DNA of 64,000 nucleotides from Castor canadensis (taxonomy: Eukaryota > Chordata > Mammalia > Rodentia > Castoridae): assembly GCF_047511655.1 (NCBI RefSeq), contig NC_133386.1:129397866-129461865 (forward strand), in the 5' to 3' direction. Both the position numbers and the translations under genes were made by a program. Positions 34,301 to 48,100 of the stretch are shown here, in pieces. Every line of letters starts with the position of its first letter. Within the stretch, counting starts at the first letter, position 1. Under the pieces are notes generated by a model. That model saw nothing but the letters and a program-made list of their open reading frames with translations. It had not been told where the DNA came from and ran no database searches.

Positions 34301-37300
34301 GTAGCCCACTACTTGGTTTCCACCTCCATTTGCTGTTTAGTTCCGTCATTCTCTGGATGCCCAGTTGCACTGTGTGCCCTACTGTGTGCTCTAGGTAACC
34401 ACACTTGTCACTTTTCCAGCCTCTACCATCCCCAGCATATCTCATTTGTATCCCTTTCCTAAGGTCTGGCTGAGTAACTAAAATAATCCAATAAATTCCA
34501 TGCTGAAAAATTCCAGATTTACAGCTGCTGAGTAACAAAAATGTATTTTCTCCCTGTGATATTGTGATATAATAAGAAATGTATATTTGATCTCTGACCC
34601 TCCTTCTTGTCACACAGCTCCTAAAACCCTGGGAATCTCTGGAGTGATAAAAGTCCTTTTTGTATGCTGATGGCATGACTGGTGGTTTAGGATTGGAGCG
34701 GATTATCAGAGAGACCAAGGCGTGATTAGAGGATTGGAACCCCAATCCCTAGCCTCCAGGGAGGGGAAAAGGGATGAAAGTTAAGTTGATCACTAATGGC
34801 CCTGAATGTAGCCAGTCATACCCATGTAAAGCAGTTTCTGTAAAACCCCCAAAGGACAGTTTACAGAGCTTCCGGAGAGCCAAATAGGAGGAGGTTCCTG
34901 GAGGGCGGCACACCAGAGAGCACGGGAGCTCTGAGCCCTCCCACATACACTGCCTTGTGTATCTCTTCACCTGATTATTGGGATCCTTCATAATACCCTG
35001 ATAGAACATGTAAGTGAAGTCTTTTACTGAGTTCTGTGAGCTGCTCTAGCAAATTAATTGAACCCAAACCAGGTTTTGGAGAAACAGACCCACCAAGAAC
35101 CTATTGTCTTCTTAACATTGTCCTTTTTAAACTTCTGAATCTGGCCTCTTAAATATTTTTGTTATTTTTAATTTCCATGTCGTCTCATCTCTCTAGCCTG
35201 TCTTAGTTATTTGCAGACCATGTGACTACACTGTCACCAACACAGTGCACACATTGATTTTAGCATGCACTGACGAGCCCCACCTGCAAAATGGTGATCT
35301 GCGATTTACCATTCCTCTATATTTATTGCCTGACCTATCCCCTTTTCTTAGTGTCTCTAGACTCAGATTTTTTTTTTTTTAATTTCAGATGGCAGACTCT
35401 ATTATCATCTTTATGTTTCTTTCTGGGTTATCCTGGGTTATTTGGTTAGTGGGAGCCTCTTCAAGCTCTAAGTGTTCTTTGAAATAACCTCATTGGTTTT
35501 TAAGCATTTTCTTGAACCAATTACATTTTAACAAGGACCCTCATATCTCAAAGACAAAGAATGACAAACTTGAGAAATTCTGGCATTGGGGAAAATGGTG
35601 AGGAGATTGTTTTGGGTACATAGTCTTTTTATATCCCCTTCTCATACCACTTGGAGTGACCACTAGTTTCACATGTGGGCCACCTTTGGGAATAGAAGCC
35701 CAATGCAGAGTCCTGGTAATGTGGTATTCACTGATGGATCCCAGACTCTTCAAAATAGAAAGTATCTAACTGACCAATCTTCCTCCCAGTATGGGAATTC
35801 AAAAGCTTTTAACAGGTACTTGAAAGCTGCTTTTGCTAAAAGCCCTGACTCCTTACTGCCTTTCATTGGAAAATTCCCCTAACATCTCCCAACCTTAGCA
35901 AGAAGCAGCAGAGGAACATGACAACCCTTTTCCATAGAAATGGAAGGAAAAATTAATGGTGGTGGAAATGTAACAGGGACAGACACCTAAATTAACAATT
36001 TTACAGTCACCTACTGAGCCCTGACCTACTGAGTCATCATGCTCCCTACCTTTGGAGGAAACCTTTTGTTAGCAGACTCAAACTCAGAACTTGGCGCCAA
36101 CAGATAGATGGACATTGACACCAATGGGAGATAAGCCGGAGATGGGTGATCAGTGTCAACAAGACTCAACCTCAAAAGTTGGTACCAACAAAGACATTCA
36201 CACCAATAGGAAATAAGAAGTCCTGGAAATTTAAAGGGAGAGTTTGGGGCTCTCCCTTTAAAACTCATCCTTCTCCTTGGGCCAGGGTCTGCAGTCTTTA
36301 GGATGGTAAGTCCACTGCATACCTTAATTTGCTAGCAAATTTATAAACCTTCATTTCCTCTTCTCCCAAACCCTGTTCTCATTTTTTTCTAACTGATATC
36401 AAACTCAGGAAACCTAAGTTTTGGTAAAAAGCTTAGCATTCAACCTCAGCCAGGCAGGACTCTTTCCTTGCAGTGACACAGGACACAGTGTTCTCTACTT
36501 TAAGCAACTTTTTTCCACTTCGGAGAAGCTCAATTTAGAAAAGTTCCTTTTATTTCAACCTGGAACCTATCCACTTTGTAGCAACACAGACTACAGAAGA
36601 CCTGTCCCAGCATATGGAGCCCTTCAGGCACCTAAGGACCATTCCCACGACATCCTTCTCATTCTCATTCAGACTCTCAATGTGCGACACAGTTATTCTT
36701 TAACACAAAACAGTGAAGAGTTTAAGGCTTGGAGAAAAAATAAGAAAACTGGTCAAATTCCAGGTCAGACTTTGGAGGGCAAGAATCATATGTTTTCTTC
36801 ATTCTTGTACCCCCTGTGTCCAGCACAATGCCTATTGGTCAATAGTGTTTGCTGAGTAAATGAATAAGTGAATGACCAATATTTATGGAAATAAGAACTA
36901 TTAGCTGTTTCCTGCAAGGAATGTTGCTGCTTTTCATGATTTGAAAATTTAGGTACATCAGAAAGTTAATATACAAAGAGGGAAGAGAGTTATGATTTAA
37001 TTAAGGCTTTATGCGTTAATCATTATGTACTTTACAATCATTTTTCTTTTCTTTCATTATTATTATTTTTGGTGGGACTGGGGTTTAAACTCAGGGCATT
37101 GTGCTTGCAAAGCAGCACCTTACCTCATGAGCCACACCTCCAGTCCATTTTGCTGTGGTTATTTTGGAGATGGGATCTCATGAACCATTTGCCCAGGCTG
37201 GCATTGAGCCATGATCCTCACGATCTCTGCCTTCCAAATAGCTAGGATTACAGCTGTGAGCCACTGGTGACTGGCTTTCTTTTATTTATTTATTTATTTA

Positions 37301-39139
37301 TTTATTTATAATATGAGAGTCAGCAATACACCCACATAGCTAGGTGGCAAGGATGGAATTGCAAGGCAGTTCTGACTGATTTTAAACTCTGTATCTTTAC
37401 TTCATGACTGTCTGTCTGTTATCTATCTATCTATCTGTCTGTCTATCTTCTATTTAATCTAGGTTCCTGATTTCTCTAACCTCAAATATGAGCAGTTAGA
37501 GGAGTGATTACTTTTTGGAAGACTTTGAGGAGGACTCGTATGAATTCTTGATCTGTTTGGTGGAATTCACCAGTAAAACCATCTGGTCCCATCTTTGTTG
37601 GGAAATTTTTGATTACGGATTCAATCTCTTTTCTCATTATTGATCTGTTCGGGCTTTCTAGTCTGATTCAGTTTTGGCAAGATGTATGATTCTAGGAGTT
37701 TGTCATTGCTTCCTTGTTCATCCAATTTGTTGGCATACGATTTGTGGAGAAAAGCACCCTCTTAAGGAGGAATACTGGAAACAGAATTCTCATGGAAACA
37801 GAATTGTCATGGAGTAAGGAAGCAAGGGACAAGTGTGCCAAATTCCAACATGGAATGAGGAAATAGGGGCTGAGTTATGAAGTGTTTCTGTGTGTACAAA
37901 ATTCACACCATGGGATTCAAGGAAGAAACAACCAATCAGCAGTGCCACAAAAAAAGACAGCCAATCAGGAAAATCCAAAATTATTCCATAAACACCTGCC
38001 CCAAACCAAGTAGCAGCAACATTTCCCTTTCTGCTAGGCTGTCCACTGCTTCCCTTAACCATATACGAACAAAACTTTGCTTCTCCCATGTCTTGTCTTG
38101 GCAAATTCTTTTGCCAACCTGTGGCTCCAAAGTCCACGACATGATTGTCCAGAGCAGTTTATTATGATCTTTTATATCCCTGTGTTATCAGTTTTAATGT
38201 CTCCTTTTTCATTAAAATTTTATTAAAGTCTGTTCTTTCTTTGAATATACTATGAGTTTGTAAATTTTATCTTCTCAAAAAGCCAAATCTTAGTTTTGTT
38301 TATCTTTTCTATCGTTTTTCTTATTTCTAATTTATTTATTTCTGATCTAATCCTTATTATTTCCTTCCTTCTGCTAACTTTGTGCTTAGTTTCTCTTTTT
38401 CTAGTTCCTAGAGGTGTTGTTAGGTTGCTTATTTGACAGCTTTCTTTTTTTTCTTAATGTAGACACTATAGCTAACTTTCCCTCTCAGAACTGCTTTTGC
38501 TGCACCCAATAAATTTTAGTATGTTGAGTCTCCATTTGTGTTTGTTTCAAAAGATTTTTTTAGTTTCCCGTTTTGATTTCTTCTTTCACGCACTGGCTAT
38601 TCAGGAATATGTTGTTTAATTTCCATATATTTGAGAATTTCTAAATTTCCCTGTTATATTGATTTCAAGTTTCATACCATTACGGTCAGAAAAGATACTT
38701 GATATAGAATTTAAATCTGAATTTGTTGAGAAAAATTTCCTCTTCATTGGACAAACTAACTAGACATTTAACTAGGTTTTAGGTATAAAGAGTTCCTCCT
38801 CCTTCAATCTACCTAATTCCTAATCTATGATTAGGAATAAAATATATATAACAAGGATAGAAAATTAATAGTTCTGAGTATTTTAAGGCCAAGTGCTTGT
38901 CAACTGCTTAAAAAGCTGAATTACTGAGATACTGCTATACCCCAGAACAAGTCTAGAGAAACTTAGCTAGGCCTGGCTCACATATACTACTTAAGGGAGT
39001 TGGTTCAATGCATCATATTCTACTTGTAAAGTATATGACAGGAAGCCAGTATTATGAGTGAGTTTTGTGACGGAGATATATAGCTCAGGGGCAGAGCACA
39101 CAGTTAGCATGTGCAAAGCCCTAGTTTCACTCCTCAGTG

Positions 39140-39175
<36 letters not shown>

Positions 39176-42100
39176 AAAAAGAAAAAGAGCTTTGTATGGA
39201 CAAGGAACAATGTCTATGTTGTCACTAAGTTAAAAATATATATATAAAACAAGCGAGTCATGGTAGAGTGCACGCCTGTAGTCTCAGTACCGAAGAGGCA
39301 GAGGCAGGAGCTCAAGGTCAGTTTGAGCAACCTGGTGAAACCCTGTCTCAGACTAATGACCTCATTAGTATTTGTGTAAATAGGTACTAGTAAGTACATG
39401 AATGGATAATAAAAATACAATTTATTATTTGAAATATTTTTAAGATTTCTTCTTAGACAAAGCAATCTGACCAGCAGTTTAAAGGAAAGTTTAAAAGTTT
39501 ACCATCACATCTTCACTTGAATTCTATGTGAAAAGCAGAGAGGAACTAAACTTCTAGCCATCTTCAGGACAGATGGGGTTACTTCCTTAAAGAACAAACC
39601 ATGGAAGGAAGTGATGACTTAAGCAGAGCCCTTGAACGGAAGGGCGTCCTGAAAACCTGAGTCCCTGGAGCTGGTGAAGTTCTCTGGGAACTAATCTGAG
39701 AGCTATGGAAAGTGCTAAAGTACTAGCTGAGTGAAATAACAATTGCTGGAATAGAAGCACCTTCCCAGGCTTCCTCAGCAGCAGGACTGGCTTGCTTTGC
39801 TAGCCTGGAGAAGAGTATATTGTTACCTCCATTTTACAGGGCAAACTGAAGTTCCCTGAGGTTAGTCATTTACCAATGTCACAGTCAGTGACTGAGAGAG
39901 GTTCAAACCTGGGTATTTTCTACTCTAATGAGCCAGGAAGTTTGCAGGAGTCAGAGAAGGGGAAGAACATAATAATAAGGTTTTAAAAGCATGGGAAAGG
40001 GAGGAAGACCAATTCTAGCTGAGAGAACAGGGAGGCCCTCAGGGACCCGAAGTTTGAGACTCTGTGAGAAAAGAAGTGCAGACTGCCTCCTGGAGACGGC
40101 CAGAAGGAAATGCATATGTATAGGATAGGCTGGCTTAGACCCTGGGATTTTTGCTAGAAGGACTTGTCCTATGCATCTCAGCACTCCAAGGGCCCAGCAT
40201 ACGGTCCAGCACTTTGTCAGTGTTCAAATATACTCTGTAAATGAACAAAGGATGGAATGCATGCTCTGCCTGAGACTGTTGCTAATTTAGAGGTCAGGAA
40301 GAAGGGATCTGTGTTGACATGAGGGGCACTGGATCTGGCTGAGGGAGGTGCTGGTAGCACCCCTTTCCCAGCACTAAGTCTGCTGAGTCAAACATCTAGG
40401 AGGGCCAGGTACCAGTGGCTCTCACCTGTAATCCCAGCTACTCAGAGGCAGAGATCAGGAGAATCGTGGTTTGAAGCCAGCCTGGGAAAATAGTTCTCAA
40501 GACCCTATCTTGAATAAAATCCATCACCAAAAAGGGCTGGTGGTGGAGTGGCTCAAGTTGTAGGCCCTGAGTTCAAATTCAGGTACTGCAAAAGAAACCC
40601 ACACCATGTTTTAAGCCGCAACTGTAACACTCACATCCCTGGCCAGTTTCTGGCATTTTTGAATCAGGTGAGCCCGGAATTTGGGGAGGCCAGCACAGCA
40701 GCCTCAAAAAATGGTATTTCCCTTTAGCTGCCAAGAACAGTGTTGATGACTGACATGTGCACAATTTATAAGGGTGCCTAGCCCTCCTGTTCGTTCAGGA
40801 GGTGAATTTTCCCTCTCAGTGCCTGATTACTCAGAAACCAAAGTTCAGCCCATCCTGGAGAGGCCTCTCCATGATCCTATGACCTGAGAAGTTACCCAAA
40901 TGTTGGCCAAATCCAAACAACGTAGCCAAAGGCAGGTTTAAGTGGAGGCCGCCAAGCTGTTCCTTTCCATCAGGTTTCCGAATTTTTACCCTAACCAGAA
41001 AAATCACTCCAAAAGAGCAAGAGTCACCATTTCCTATCAGTAACACCTGTTAGGCACCAGACTAGTATCATAGTCCAAGAAACAAAGGGTGCGGGAGTTG
41101 AATGATTTGGTCGTTATCAGACTGGTAAAGATGAAGAAGTCTGATAACATTGTGTAGCAGAAGTTATACTCAAACACGACTGTGATGATTGTAAATGGGT
41201 GTAACCTGCCTGGAGGGCAATACAAAAAAAAATCTATGAAAATATTTAAATTGAATATGACTTTTAACCCAGAAACTCCACTTTTAGAAATTTATACTCC
41301 AGGCAACGTGGGCACACAGATGCAGAGACACACGTGTAAGTGTTTTTATGAAGCACGGCAGAGGAAAGTGCAGTAACAAAAGATGGAGATAATTCCTGTG
41401 TTCCCTGCTAAGGGACGGGCTAAATAACATTAATATTCACACATTGGAATACTATAAAGATACTAAAAATGTGAAGCAGATCTATGTGTGTTCATATTAG
41501 ATGATCTCAAAAAATTTTAACAGCCCAGGGCAATGTAGGGAATACATCCACTTGAATAAAGTAATTATGTGTATAAACACACACTCACACGTAAACACTC
41601 AGACACATTTCTCCATATGAATACATCGGATACCTCTAGAAGATGCAACCGTCTTTGTGATGAAACTGGGTGCTGGATGTCTGAATGGAATGAAGCTTTG
41701 CATTTCCCTCTCTACCATTTATTGATTTATTGACTGATTGGTGGGACTGGGGTTTGAACTCAGAACCTCAAGATTGCTATGCAAGTGCTCTACCACTTGA
41801 GCCACCCATCACCTTATCCTTTGAGACTGGGTTTCTCTACACAGCCCCAGCTGGCCTTGAATTTGTGGTCTTTCTGTCTCAGCCTCCAGAGTGCTGGGAT
41901 TGTAGATATGCATCACTATACCTGACTACCACTCTCTTCCCTTTCCAACAGCTGGAATATTTTAGAAAGTTTGTGAGTTACTTAACAAATAAAAAACTGT
42001 AATCCTAAAAACAAATAAAATGCACACTAAGTCTGAGCCCTTATATTTTTCTCACTTGAAAATGTTATTCATACTTGACAAAGTACTTTGCAAGTGTTGC

Positions 42101-45100
42101 ATCTACTCTTAACAGTTGACAGGCACCTCAAGATCAGCATCTTCAAGGATGAACACATGCACAATTGTATCAAAAGGCCTAGACCACCTCAGGAAGGATA
42201 CAGAAGAAACTGGTAATGCCCCTTGGCTCCAGGAAGTAAGAGGAATACCTACATGGTTGGAGGACAAGACTTTTAAGTATAAATATTTTGAATTTTGGAC
42301 TGCGTGCAAATACTACATTAAAACATAAGCAAAATTCAACAGAATTTAATTGATCTAAAACCAAAGCAATAAATGTACACTTTACCCATCTCTCCTAAAT
42401 CTGGTATTCTCTGACCTTGAAGAAAGGTACTCCCAGCCAAACAGTTCCACAAGACCCCATCACAATACCTCCTTCTTCTTCACTCTACAACTGTCACAGG
42501 GTCTTGCGGAGTTTACCCATAAGTGTAAGTTGAATCTGACTTGTGTGCCCTCTTTCTTTCCCCATCACTCTAGTCGTGGATGATCGTAATGTTCTTCCCA
42601 TTAGTCTCACTATGGCTGCTTAGCTTCCTCTAGCCTATAGTCCAGGAAATGTCCTGGGTGATGTTTTCAAAACATAAGTTGCATCATGTCTCCTACTTAA
42701 AACCCTTGTTGGATTCCCATTGTCCAGCAATAAAGTCAAAGACTCTATCAGTAGCTAACAGGGCAGGTGTGGTCTGGACCCTGCTGGCTACTCAGACCTT
42801 AGTGTGACTTAGTCAACTCTGGGCTCCCAGTGGACTGCATTGCAGCCTCTTGATTTATCATCCTGTCCCCAGCACAGGGTCTGTGCACACGCTGCTCCCT
42901 CTGCCTGTCTCATCTTGTGTTTGCCAGTTACATTTATTCATCCTTCAGACCTCCTCATTACCACTTCTGGAAAGCATGGCTCAACCCCAGGCTGGCCCAA
43001 CTCTCTCCTCACATGTAATCCGGCATCTTTCCTGTGTAGTACCTATCCCAGTTTGTACGTGTACACTTTTGTGATGATTCAGCATCACTCTCCCCTTAGA
43101 CTGTATTTCCATGAAGGCATCCTGTTTGGTTTCCCATTGCAGCCCTAGAATGCCACAGAATGCCTGGCTATGGATGGCAATGACTTCCTCCCTTAGAGTG
43201 TTATGCATTTGGACACGGGGTGTGGGGTGCTAAACCCAGGACTATGTCAAGCTGAGCACAGATCAGAGGTTAGGACCCCATCGCTGGTTCTGGTTTGATC
43301 CTTGGAACCCAATTTGCCTCCTTTCCCTGTCTGAAGTATACATATCCTCTTCCTTAAACAGTCCTGTAACACAGACACGCATGCAAGGGACCCGCATGTG
43401 CACTCATTCACACAGCCCCACACGGTATCTTACTTTCTGGAAGATGGAAGCCATATGTACAAAGAATCTCAAAGTCTGGGTGCTGGTGTCTCACGCTTGT
43501 AATCCTAGCACATAGTGAGCCTAGGAAGTGGTCTTAAACGCCCCCACCACCAAAAAGGAATTTTTAGCCAGGCACTGCTGGCAAATGCCTGTAACCTTAC
43601 CTACGCGGGAAGCAGAGATCAGGAGGATGTAAGTTTGAAGCCAGCCTGGGCAAATAGTTTGAGAGAACCTATCTCAAAAAAAAAAAAAATTCATTGCAAA
43701 AAAGGGCTGGTGGAGTGGCTCAAAGTTAGGCCCTGTACTAAACCAGTACCATTAAAAAAAAAAAAGAAGAAGAAAGAAAAAAGCAATTTTTAAAGCAAAG
43801 AAAACACCTGGATGCAGTAGCTCATGTCTGTGACCCTAGCTACTCAGGAGGTAGAAACTAGGAGGATTGCCTTTGGAGGCCAGCCCAGGCAAAAAGTCTG
43901 CAATATCCCATTCCAACCGATAAGAAGCTAGGCATGGCGACAGCATCTGTGGGAACCCTAAATAAGATCTTGGTCCAGGCCAGCCCAGGCCTTAACCTAA
44001 GACCCTATGTGAAAAATAACTAAAGCAAAAAGATCTGGGGATAGCCAGGCGCTGGTGGCTCATGTGTGCGATCCTAGCTACTCAGGAGGCAGAGACCAGG
44101 AGGATTGAAGTTCAAAACCAGCCCAGGCAAATAGTTCTCAAGACCCTATCTCAGAAAAATCTATCACACACAAAAAAGGGATGGTGGAGTGGCTCAAGAT
44201 GTAGGCCCTGAGTTCAAGTCCCAGTACCACAAAAAAAAAAAGTTGATCTGGGGGCATGGGTCAAGTGGTGGAGCACTTGTCTCCTGAGTTCAAACCCCAA
44301 TACCTCCAAAAGAAAAAGGAAAAAACCACCAAAACCCAAAGAAAACAAGTAAACCACTTCTCGGCAGGCTGCATAAGAGGTCAGCTCTCCTCTCCTCCTA
44401 TGCCAAAGGCATACTGGTTTAGGGCAAAAAGGGTTGGGGGCAGGAGTGGAGTGGGTGTGGCAGAGGATGGCAAGATGCCGGCTGGGGAAGCCAGGAGAGC
44501 ACGCAGAGTGGAGCCAGAAGACCTTCATCATAGGGATTCAGCTTGGCTATAACCATCTTGCTCAGCAAGAGTCCCGACATGCATTGGAAACTCACAGCAT
44601 AAACACAGTTGTTAAGCTAGCTAGCCAAGTGCTTCACACTGGCCAATGACACCCAGACTGTTTAACTAATGATGATACATTCATAGGTTGCTTTTTTGTT
44701 TCTTTTGTTTTGAGGAAGACCATGTACATCCCCATGGGTCTTGGGCCACCTTTGTCTAGCTTAGCATATAAACCCCTTCCTCCTGTCTCCCAGTACAGGG
44801 ATCTTCCTGTTTTGCTGCCACACACTTACATCTATATGTCTCAATAAATTGCATTCTCGTTATCCTGGATTTGTCTGCCTCTGTCTTTATCACTGGGCAC
44901 CTTCTACCTTTGCCACTTGGTTCTTGTACCCTGGGTTTTTCCAGACTACCTGGTTTTATTTTGGCTGCATGTATTCTAGCTGAGCAACTTTTCACAAATC
45001 CCCTCAACAATCTAAGCTGATATTATCTCATTTGTAATTAGGGATTTTTGTGGCTTGGCTGTCAAAGGTTCAATCAAAAACAAACACCAAAAGAGCCATG

Positions 45101-48100
45101 TGCATAAGAGAGCTTGACAGCTAATAACAATTCCTGAGCATGGGGGCTCCTTCCTTTGCTTTTTAACCCAGAGAAAGCCCTGATTCCAGTTGATAACAAT
45201 TCCAAGCAATCTCAATCCAATCCTGGGGAGAAACCTGGCTCTTCTGTCCTTGATAGATAAAATTCTTTTATTTACTCTAAACACACGTTCCGTTGGTTGT
45301 CTCCTATTCCTTATGAATCACTTAGCTTCTCTGACTCTGTTTCTTCCTCTGAAAAGTGGGTATATTGTAACCCGTACTTTGCATGGTTGTTGAGTCAGTG
45401 TCTGACAGGCAGTGAGAGTTCCCTAAGGTGGGCTAACACGACATTTCAGAGTTTTAGTTTGAGGAAGTTGTACAGTGGCAATGTCACAGGCTTGGTAAGA
45501 CCGGGGTAGGAGTCACAGGCTACATAGTGAGGGAGCAAATCAAAGTAGGGTATGGATCCACCCAGACCGCTCTCCACCCAAGATCCCCACCAATTTTTTT
45601 TTTTGGCTCCTTGTTTTGGTTGAAATTATGCCCCCTCCCCCCTCCAAAAAAATGATATGTTAGCATTGTAGATATATTCAGGATGTGATCTTATTTAGAG
45701 ATAGGGTCTTTACAGGGGTAATCAAGTTAAAATGTTCTTCAAAAATGGGAAATTTGGACCAGAGTCACACATGTACACAGAGAGAACAGCATGTGAAGAT
45801 GAACACAGAGATAAGGTGACGCATCTACAAGCCAAGGAACACAAAAGGTTGCTAGCATCCAGCAAAAGCTAGGAGAGAGCAGAGTCTTCTTCAGTCCTCA
45901 GAAGGAAGCTGCCCTGCCTGCCAACACCTTGATCTCAGGCTTCCTTCAGAACAGTCAGGCGGGAAATCTGATGTTGGAGCTACCTCATTGTGGTAATCCT
46001 GTGGCGTTTGTTTCTAGGAGTAATGGTCCTCGGGTAGTTAGTTAGTTTTCCACCTACCCAGTTCTGAGTCACTAAACCATCTGGGGAAGGTTTTAGAACA
46101 CTACCTTGCACTAATGAACTTAGAATCTCGAGGGCATGGCATCAGGGCTTTGTGACTTTGTGACTTTTAAAGCTCACCATGCGAACCCAGCGTGCAGCCA
46201 AGATCAATTGCCCTGAGCTAATCTGCACAAAAGGCGTTTGTAGCTAAAGCCTATTTGTAACTCCTTCATGGTGCACTTTTACAAAGCTTAGAGCCAAAGG
46301 GATGTGTGGAAGAGGAGTGTTTGAGACACTTGTGATAGCCCTTTTAGGGATACATTTGGGGGAACTGTTTCTGTCTGGCCCTATTTCAGGGGAGGGGCAG
46401 TGCTGGGAATCAAACCCAGGGTTCCACGCATCCTAGGGCCCCACACATCCTAGTCAAGCACTCTACCACTGAACTACATCCCCAACCCAGTGCCTAGTAC
46501 TATTTCTAGTGATGCTTTGGGTAGACAGGCTAAGTAATTCCATTTGCTCCTCCATCCTCTCCAGTTCTGCAATGCAGTGGTTCTCAGTGTGTAGCCGCAT
46601 CAGAATACTCCAGGGGCTTGTTAAAACACAGATTGCTGGGTCCCATCCCCATCTTTTGGTCCCGGCCACCTTCTCGTTCAGTAGGTCTGATGTGAGGCCT
46701 GAAAGCTGAATTTCTAACAAGTCCCTAGGCGATGCTGACACTGGTTCCTGGACCACACTTTCAGAATTTATGCAGTAATGATTCTACAACACCATGGAGT
46801 ACCCAACATGCTCTCCAAATCCCAGCAGCTCTGACTCCTCCTCTCCTCCAACACTGTTAACACCACTTCTGTCAGACCTCCTGTGGTGCAGAACAACTCC
46901 TGGAGAAGGGAAGACTTGGGATACCCAATCCTTGCCAGAAAGAGGGCCAGTAGGTAAAGATCGAAAGCAGCAGACTTGAGGCAGTGTGCGTATTAATGGA
47001 TTCTGGAGTCAGGCAGACTGTGGTCAAAATTAAGTTCTGCCAGTGCCAACTGTGTAAGCTGGGATAAGTAATTTCTTTCAGCTTCAGTTACAGTGCCTCT
47101 GCAATAAGGACACTGTAACAGTATAGGTCCACCTTCTGCAGCAGAATGAAGTTTAAACAGGCAACACCACAATTTCTAACACTGGGTAATCACTCAATAA
47201 ATAGTAGCTATTATTAGAGTGAATTCTTTGAAGATTCACAGAGCTGTATTCTGAGACAGTGAGCTCCCATCCTCAGGGATGCGTGAAAAGAATCTTGAGG
47301 CAGTACATGTGACACTGGGAACTGGCGTGTTGGGTGGAAGAGGCTGGTTCTTCAGTCTGAACCACAGTAGGTGTGAACTGGAGTAATTATTTGCTGTCAT
47401 GTAAATGTTGGTGTACCCCACCAAATTCACATGTAGCAACCTAATGCCCAATGTGACAGTTTTAAGAGGTGGGGACACTGATGGCTCATACCTGTGACCC
47501 TAGCTACTCTGAGAGGCAGAGATGAGAAGGATCATGGCTCAAAGCCAATCTGGGAAAATAGTTCTTGAGACCCTATCTTGAAAATACCCAACACCAAAAA
47601 AGTTGGCAGGGTGGCTCAAGTGGTAGAGCACCTACCTAGCAAGTAAGTGTGAGGCTCTGACTTCAAACTTCAGTCCTGCAAAAAAAAAAAAAAAAAAAAA
47701 GGTAGGCAGCTGGGAAGTGATTAAGTCATGAAGGCTCCACTAGCACCCTTGTAACAGGCATTCTAGCAAAGTCTTATAAGAACACAAAAGATGCAATCTC
47801 TATTGAACAGCTCCTCCGCAGATCCTGAGTCTGCTGGCACCTTGACTTGGACTTCCCAGTCACAGAATTATTAGCAATAAATCCCTGGGTTTTGCTTTTT
47901 GTTTATTTGTTCCTATGTTACACAGATGTTTTCAAACTCTTGGGTTCAAGTGATAATCTGGACTCAGCCTCCCACATAGCTGGGATTATAGATATGCTCC
48001 TCTCTGCAACTGGCAATTTATGTTGTTTATTTTATTATGGCAGCCTGAAAAGACTAAGACAGCAATTACAGACCTGTGATTCTCTTCTGGAAGTGTGGCA

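Larger units (their letters stand above)
38761..40403. other. VSTM5 intron 1, mostly unique
   Basis: Besides the ID and B1 copies at 39068-39352, nothing recognisable. AT-rich up to 39480, then more balanced. Confidence 0.5.
47400..48065 (+). mobile_element. MLT1-type MaLR LTR split by two SINEs
   Basis: Fragments before 47473, at 47702-47910 and after 47998 join as one LTR: CAAATTCACATGTAGCAACC, GTGATTAAGTCATGAAGG, CACCTTGACTTGGACTTCCC and GGCAGCCTGAAAAGACTAAG. The two interruptions are a dimeric SINE and a B1-like fragment. Confidence 0.7.

Noticed and set aside
34281-34745. 154-codon open frame on the minus strand
   Set aside because: It overlaps an ancient LTR and neighbouring non-coding DNA, and has no recognisable domain.
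35673-35882. A VVFTDGSQ stretch resembling the start of a retroviral RNase H domain
   Set aside because: It is only a few residues with no further RNase H motifs around it. Probably chance.
43470-44325. Regularly spaced repeats suggesting a CRISPR-like array
   Set aside because: The units are SINEs with tails of unequal length, in a mammalian genome.
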